Below the pieces are notes generated by a model. That model did no database searches, was not told the DNA's origin, and worked only from the letters and a program-made list of their open reading frames with translations. A program made the translations under genes and the position numbers. Shown piece after piece: positions 60,093 to 64,000 of a DNA stretch of 64,000 nucleotides (within the stretch, counting starts at the first letter, position 1; each line of letters opens with the position of its first letter). The stretch is from Bacteroidota bacterium (GTDB taxonomy: Bacteria > Bacteroidota > Bacteroidia > Cytophagales > Cyclobacteriaceae), in the NCBI GenBank assembly GCA_018267275.1, contig JAFDYV010000011.1, positions 1-64,000 of the forward strand. The letters are read 5' to 3'.

Positions 60093-60791
60093 TTACACCT
60101 TCAAGCTTGACATTCCGCCATCAGCATGCAGCACTTGTCCCGTGATCCAACTCGATTTCTCAGACAGTAAAAACGCAGCCAGGTTCGCAAGATCTTCGGG
60201 TTGGCCGATTTTTTTGAGCGGGTGGCGTTGCGCGTTGGCTTCTTTTTTCTCGTCCGTATTCAACAATGTTCCTGCCAAAGGTGTATTGGTGATCGAAGGC
60301 GCAATACAGTTCACTCTGATTTTTGGAGCAAATTCAGCCGCCAACGCTTTGGTCAATCCTTCCACCGCCCCTTTTGAAGATGCCACCAATGAATGAAAGT
60401 TAAAACCCGTTTGCACCGCCACAGTCGAAAACAAGACAACGGATGCCTGATTCGAGTTTTTCAATTTAGGCAGGCAGGCCTGCATTACCTTTACTGCACC
60501 CACCAACTGTAGTTGATAATCGGAGATGAAGTCTTCGGGCTTGATGCGCGCGAAAGGCTTGAGGTTCACCGCACCCGGGCAATACACCAGTCCATCGATG
60601 CTGTCGGGCAGAAATGAGAAGTCTGGGCTTTCGTCCAGCACGTTTAAGTGCGCGTATCCCGTCAATCCCTCGGGGCGATTTTCGGTGGTTTTGTTAAACG
60701 TGCCATACACACGGTGGCCACCCGCTGATAGTTGAACTGCCAAAGCCCGCCCAATTCCAGACGAAGCTCCAATGATGACGATACTTTGCAT
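60093..60791 (-). CDS. Short-chain dehydrogenase/reductase
   Basis: The classical SDR has a glycine-rich cofactor motif (IVIIGASSGIGRALAVQL), a Ser (LFSTVAVQTGF), an altered catalytic region (SLVASSKGAVEGLTKALA, with Ser in place of the usual Tyr of YxxxK), and a C-terminal PLKKIGQPEDLANLAAFLL. The start at 60791 (MQSIVII) is preferred. The missing Tyr suggests altered or lost oxidoreductase chemistry. It heads the minus-strand unit that runs to the conventional photolyase. Confidence 0.82.
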   Translation of the reverse strand: MQSIVIIGASSGIGRALAVQLSAGGHRVYGTFNKTTENRPEGLTGYAHLNVLDESPDFSFLPDSIDGLVYCPGAVNLKPFARIKPEDFISDYQLQLVGAVKVMQACLPKLKNSNQASVVLFSTVAVQTGFNFHSLVASSKGAVEGLTKALAAEFAPKIRVNCIAPSITNTPLAGTLLNTDEKKEANAQRHPLKKIGQPEDLANLAAFLLSEKSSWITGQVLHADGGMSSLKV

Positions 60792-60857
60792 AACACCTAC
60801 AACCGACATTGAGCAAAATTGTTATACTTTTCATCATCGAAAAGAGTCGTTCATTCT

Positions 60858-61490
60858 CTAATTGCTCAAACTCGCTTTTAAAGGTTCGCCTGCCCGTTGG
60901 TTAAACGCATAATCGATTACTTTTAGCACTTCTTTGGCAGGGTCGAAAGACACTCTCATCCAGCCATAGTGCTTTGATTGACCAACAACTAGTCGAACCG
61001 CTAGAACCCTCGGTATCCCGCTTTGCCACTCTCCTTCATACCAAAGACTTCCGTCACTTCGGGTATGGCGAATGGCCAACGTGGATGAATTTGAAGTCCA
61101 GACTTGTGATTCCTGCAGGTGTCCATCAATAACATCATCTTGTTTGTGACTAATAGCGAAACCCATGTTCAAAAAATACGCATCATTGTCCGGTTCCGAA
61201 ATTACCTCATTGAACAACAAGGGATTAATAGCTGCGTACAAATGGTCTCCATCATTGTTGGCCGTAAGTTGCAAAAAGAACACATAGTCGTTTATCCCAT
61301 CTCCATTCAAGTCCACTGGTAAAGCATTGGCATCAGATGCTCTTAATGTGCGGCCGTCAGTTTTATGAATGAATTTGGTAGCTGGTAATTCATCTTTTTG
61401 CCCGCAGCCGATTCCTACAAAAAAAATTAGTAAAACTCGAGCAATTATTTTTGAATTTATTTTATTGGATGAAATTTTATCGACCCTCAT
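60858..61490 (-). CDS. Lipoprotein with a calcium-loop motif, function unknown
   Basis: A hydrophobic segment ends in a lipobox-like VGIGC. Then DLNGDGINDYVF gives a dockerin/FG-GAP-type calcium-binding loop near residue 60. The rest is predicted beta-rich. It is a single gene with no evident functional link. Confidence 0.7.
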   Translation of the reverse strand: MRVDKISSNKINSKIIARVLLIFFVGIGCGQKDELPATKFIHKTDGRTLRASDANALPVDLNGDGINDYVFFLQLTANNDGDHLYAAINPLLFNEVISEPDNDAYFLNMGFAISHKQDDVIDGHLQESQVWTSNSSTLAIRHTRSDGSLWYEGEWQSGIPRVLAVRLVVGQSKHYGWMRVSFDPAKEVLKVIDYAFNQRAGEPLKASLSN

Positions 61491-61525
61491 AATGTTTATC
61501 TTTTTCGTTTTGATAGCAAAGAGGT

Positions 61526-62332
61526 TTATAATTCACTTTCTTGGATAACCGTTGCTTCGCCACCAACCAAAATGTTGGTCACATTTTGATGGCTCACGGT
61601 CTTTGCGAACAAAACGCCCCTTTTGTTTCTATCTGGACCTTGCTCAATTGTTATTTCTTTGATTTTTTTTTCATGATGAATCCAGCCGCCAAGCAATCCC
61701 GCGGCCATGCCAGTTGCATTTTCCTCGTTGATTCCGTAAAACGGAGCGAACATTCTGCTAAATAGCACACCATTATTCCACGCAAAAAGGTAAGTGCCAA
61801 TGAGGTTATTATTTTCTGAAAAACTGTAAATCGCTTTTTGATTGGGGTTTGCCGCAATAACATCATCAACCGAGGCTGCCTCATTCAACAGGAAACCAAC
61901 GCCATTCCTTGCAATGGTCGCAGATCGGAGCTTGGTTTTTCCGTGATAGAGGTTTGCAGTTTCATTCTGGGTTACTTCTTGAAAAACGGGAAAATCTTGC
62001 TTCATATAAACCATCTCGTCTGCCACCAATACGTCAATAGGTTTGGCATGTGTAACAAGCTGGTGGTTGCCGTTTGATATCGCACCCTGTTGTAGTAAGA
62101 TGTTTACGGCAGCAATAGTAGCGTGTCCACAGTATAATATCGGTTTTTCGGGTGTAAAAAACTCAATAGCAAAACCTTTTGCGTCTTTAGTTAAAAATGC
62201 AGTCTCAGAAAATCCGATTTTACGCGCAATGTCCTGTTTCTCGTCAGCAGACGAAAGGTGATTGAGTACTACAGCGGCTGGATTGCCACCCTTGCCATTT
62301 TTGCTGAATGCATTTACGATTTGATATTTCAT
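61526..62332 (-). CDS. PhzF-family isomerase-like protein
   Basis: The 268-residue protein has the PhzF start (YQIVNAFSKNGKGGNPAAVV), FSETAFLTKD and ILYCGHATIAA near residue 70, and later NATGMAAGLLGGWI. PhzF folds include phenazine-pathway isomerases and epimerases. With no phenazine genes nearby, the substrate is unknown. Confidence 0.88.
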   Translation of the reverse strand: MKYQIVNAFSKNGKGGNPAAVVLNHLSSADEKQDIARKIGFSETAFLTKDAKGFAIEFFTPEKPILYCGHATIAAVNILLQQGAISNGNHQLVTHAKPIDVLVADEMVYMKQDFPVFQEVTQNETANLYHGKTKLRSATIARNGVGFLLNEAASVDDVIAANPNQKAIYSFSENNNLIGTYLFAWNNGVLFSRMFAPFYGINEENATGMAAGLLGGWIHHEKKIKEITIEQGPDRNKRGVLFAKTVSHQNVTNILVGGEATVIQESEL

Positions 62333-62337
62333 TTTTT

Positions 62338-63189
62338 TTAGAATTTAATTACATCCCCGTCATTTGGTATAATTACCCTTTGATCAAGACCATGGTCAAC
62401 CACGGCTTGTCGAAAATCTGGTCTGCGTTGATAGCAGTGATTGATGGTTTCGAGGTGTACAACAACAACCTGAGCGTTTGATTTTGAAACCACTTTTACC
62501 ATATCATCCACCGTCATTGTGATAGGGTCACCCGTGATAAATTGCGCCCCGCCACCGTTGATTATTATTTGGGTCGGTTGATGCTTTTTGATGGCGGCAT
62601 CAACCGCATCACACCAAATGGTGTCTCCTGCAATGTAGAGCCTGTCTTTTTCCCATTCTACTACAAAACCCGACACAATTCCCATTCTTTTTTCGATTTC
62701 ACCCGTACCATGCCTGCCGTCTGTTCGATGGATTTGAATACCGCTCCAATTGAAGCTGCCGGAAATTGGCTGAACATTCTTAAAGCCCTGCTGCCGCAGT
62801 TTTTCTTCATCGCCTGGTTGGCAGAAAAGTTGAATTTCTTTCGGTAGCGTTTGCTGAGCTGTGATATCCCAATGGTCGCGGTGCAGGTGGGTAACCAACA
62901 CGGCATCAAGATTCTTGATGAGTTTGTTAAGTTCAATTTGATTAATAGGCAATTCCACCATTGGTATTCTGCTACTGTTTGCGGCATTTTGTATTGGATC
63001 TAATGCCTCTTTCTTGCTAAGCATTGGATCTACTAAAATATTTTTGCCGTTTACTGTTACCAGAAGCGTGGCATGTCGCAACAAACGTATTTTGGTACTT
63101 GGCTTGCCGAACGCGCTGACGTTTTGTAGCTTTGTTAGGAGCGCCAAGCCGATTACCGAGGCTCTTTGAACGAACATTCTTCTTTTCAT
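62338..63189 (-). CDS. Exported metallo-beta-lactamase-fold hydrolase, UlaG-like
   Basis: A signal-like N-terminus (RRMFVQRASVIGLALLTK) is followed by a metallo-hydrolase core. NILVDPML, VTHLHRDHWD (HxHxDH motif), RHGTGEIEKRMG, YIAGDTIWCD and the late VVVHLETINHC supply metal ligands. It resembles the L-ascorbate-6-phosphate lactonase-like branch. It is 6 bases from the phzF-like gene and divergent from the AraC regulator. Confidence 0.88.
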   Translation of the reverse strand: MKRRMFVQRASVIGLALLTKLQNVSAFGKPSTKIRLLRHATLLVTVNGKNILVDPMLSKKEALDPIQNAANSSRIPMVELPINQIELNKLIKNLDAVLVTHLHRDHWDITAQQTLPKEIQLFCQPGDEEKLRQQGFKNVQPISGSFNWSGIQIHRTDGRHGTGEIEKRMGIVSGFVVEWEKDRLYIAGDTIWCDAVDAAIKKHQPTQIIINGGGAQFITGDPITMTVDDMVKVVSKSNAQVVVVHLETINHCYQRRPDFRQAVVDHGLDQRVIIPNDGDVIKF

Positions 63190-63290
63190 AGTTTTTTGTC
63201 TGTTTCGCTTTGCAAAGTAAACGGGTTCTCGGCAGAACAGTTTTATTCTTAAGCGCCAACTATTTATTTGTTTCCGCCATTAGATTTTTT

Positions 63291-64000
63291 ATGCAGCATC
63301 AACCAATAAACTGTGAAGCAAGCGTTAAAATTTACAATAAAAAGGATTGCGCATTTCACGCCCGATTAGGTTGGAGCAAGACCGAATGGCATACACATCG
63401 CAAAGGTCAACTCATTTATGCGGAGCATGGAATTATGCGTTTACACCTGAGAGAAAAGACCCGTTATATTCCATCTCTGCATGCAGCTTGGATACCTACG
63501 GGTGTTGAGCATTTGGTGGCAACCGTATCGGTTAACATTATTTTTCGTTCGCTGTATTTGGAGTACGATTACCTGAAGGATACATTTTATGACACAGTAA
63601 GCGTTTTTTACATCAGTGCTCTGCTGCGAGAAATGTTGCTCTATACAGAACGGTTTAATTTGGATGATATCGCCTCGAATCACGAGGTATCTTTTTTGGA
63701 AGCGGTCAAACAGTTACTACCGGCCCAATGCCCGACCAAAATTGATTTGCATTTGCCAACGCCTTCACTGCCGGTGCTTCAACAAATAGCACAGTATTTA
63801 GAAAATAACTTGCATCAGCCCGTTTCAATGCCGGACGTTGCTCGCAAACTTGGTGTGAGTGATCGAAGCCTTTCAAGGATGTTCAAACTGGATATGCGAA
63901 TGTCTTTTGTACAATACTTGAAGCTTCTACGAATGGTGAAGGCAGTGGAATTGTTGGTGCTGCCGGGCAAGAACGTGAGCGAAGTTGCCCTGGCTGTCGG
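63291..64000 (+). CDS. AraC-family transcriptional regulator (3' end outside the window)
   Basis: An open frame from ATG 63291 to the window edge gives 236 residues. The N-terminus has a cupin-like sensor (WHTHRKGQLIYAEHGIMRL, LHAAWIPTGVEHLVATV). The C-terminus begins the AraC helix-turn-helix (PVSMPDVARKLGVSDRSLSRMFKLD, then RMSFVQYLKLLRMVKAVELL). It is divergent from the metallo-hydrolase and phzF-like genes and may control them. The second helix-turn-helix is cut by the window end. Confidence 0.92.
   Translation, partial: MQHQPINCEASVKIYNKKDCAFHARLGWSKTEWHTHRKGQLIYAEHGIMRLHLREKTRYIPSLHAAWIPTGVEHLVATVSVNIIFRSLYLEYDYLKDTFYDTVSVFYISALLREMLLYTERFNLDDIASNHEVSFLEAVKQLLPAQCPTKIDLHLPTPSLPVLQQIAQYLENNLHQPVSMPDVARKLGVSDRSLSRMFKLDMRMSFVQYLKLLRMVKAVELLVLPGKNVSEVALAV

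Noticed and set aside
61526..62332. Phenazine biosynthesis cluster
   Set aside because: Only a PhzF-fold protein is present; no other phenazine genes are near.
1..64000. CRISPR arrays, tRNA or rRNA genes, prophage or integrase genes
   Set aside because: No regularly spaced repeats, cloverleaf-like genes, rRNA segments or recombinase motifs were recognised on either strand by reading.

Overview
The window reads as chromosomal DNA of a member of the Bacteroidota, most likely an aquatic Cytophagales-type bacterium. This is inferred from gene content: DUF3667, a GIN-domain (DUF2807) adhesin-like protein, an ECF sigma/anti-sigma pair, NosZ of the Sec-dependent clade II type, proteorhodopsin with blh, and an outer-membrane TolC-type protein. 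It is also inferred from promoters that fit the Bacteroidota consensus TTTG-N19-TAnnTTTG. No rRNA or tRNA gene was seen, so the placement is not proven.

Layout. Positions 1-24500 are mostly housekeeping: a serine dehydratase beta subunit, a TolC/adaptor efflux pair, inorganic pyrophosphatase, glycosyltransferases, two ECF sigma factors, RNase HII, a NUDIX hydrolase, a PduO-type cobalamin adenosyltransferase, prfB with its programmed +1 frameshift, two MFS transporters and a Crp/Fnr regulator. The 667-base gap at 14577-15243 holds repeats and a hairpin but no convincing gene.

Positions 24500-37500 form a low-oxygen/nitrous-oxide region. One unit is usp - usp-like - ccoI/fixI copper ATPase - ccoS - crp/fnr. 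The second is a nos operon: cytochrome c, fasciclin protein, nosZ, membrane protein, nosL, nosD, nosF, nosY, a CopD-like protein, a cupin and a group III truncated haemoglobin. Both units are preceded by the same TGAC-N4-GTCA dyad at activator-like distances from a -7 box. This suggests one Crp/Fnr regulon supplying copper and electrons to N2O reduction.

Positions 37500-48400 hold a large BNR/sortilin-like secreted protein and a lysine-rich protein. A carotenoid block follows (SRPBCC, crtZ, a CrtYcd-type lycopene cyclase), interrupted by a RelE/ParE toxin-antitoxin pair. After it come a CsgG-like/HEAT protein, msrB and a PepSY protein.

Positions 48400-60800 are a light-related region. It contains blh, crtY and a DTE-type proton-pumping rhodopsin, then two operons. 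These carry three very different photolyase/cryptochrome proteins (one with an inverted domain order, one PhrB-like without three iron-sulfur cysteines, one conventional), two flavin reductases, two SDR oxidoreductases, a TIGR03643 protein, a DUF2256 zinc ribbon and a divergent MpaB-type oxygenase. The rhodopsin has a glycine where bacteriorhodopsin has Trp138, the feature that lets xanthorhodopsins bind a hydroxylated carotenoid antenna. crtZ in the same window could make such a carotenoid. The right end has a lipoprotein, a PhzF protein, a metallo-hydrolase and a truncated AraC-family regulator.
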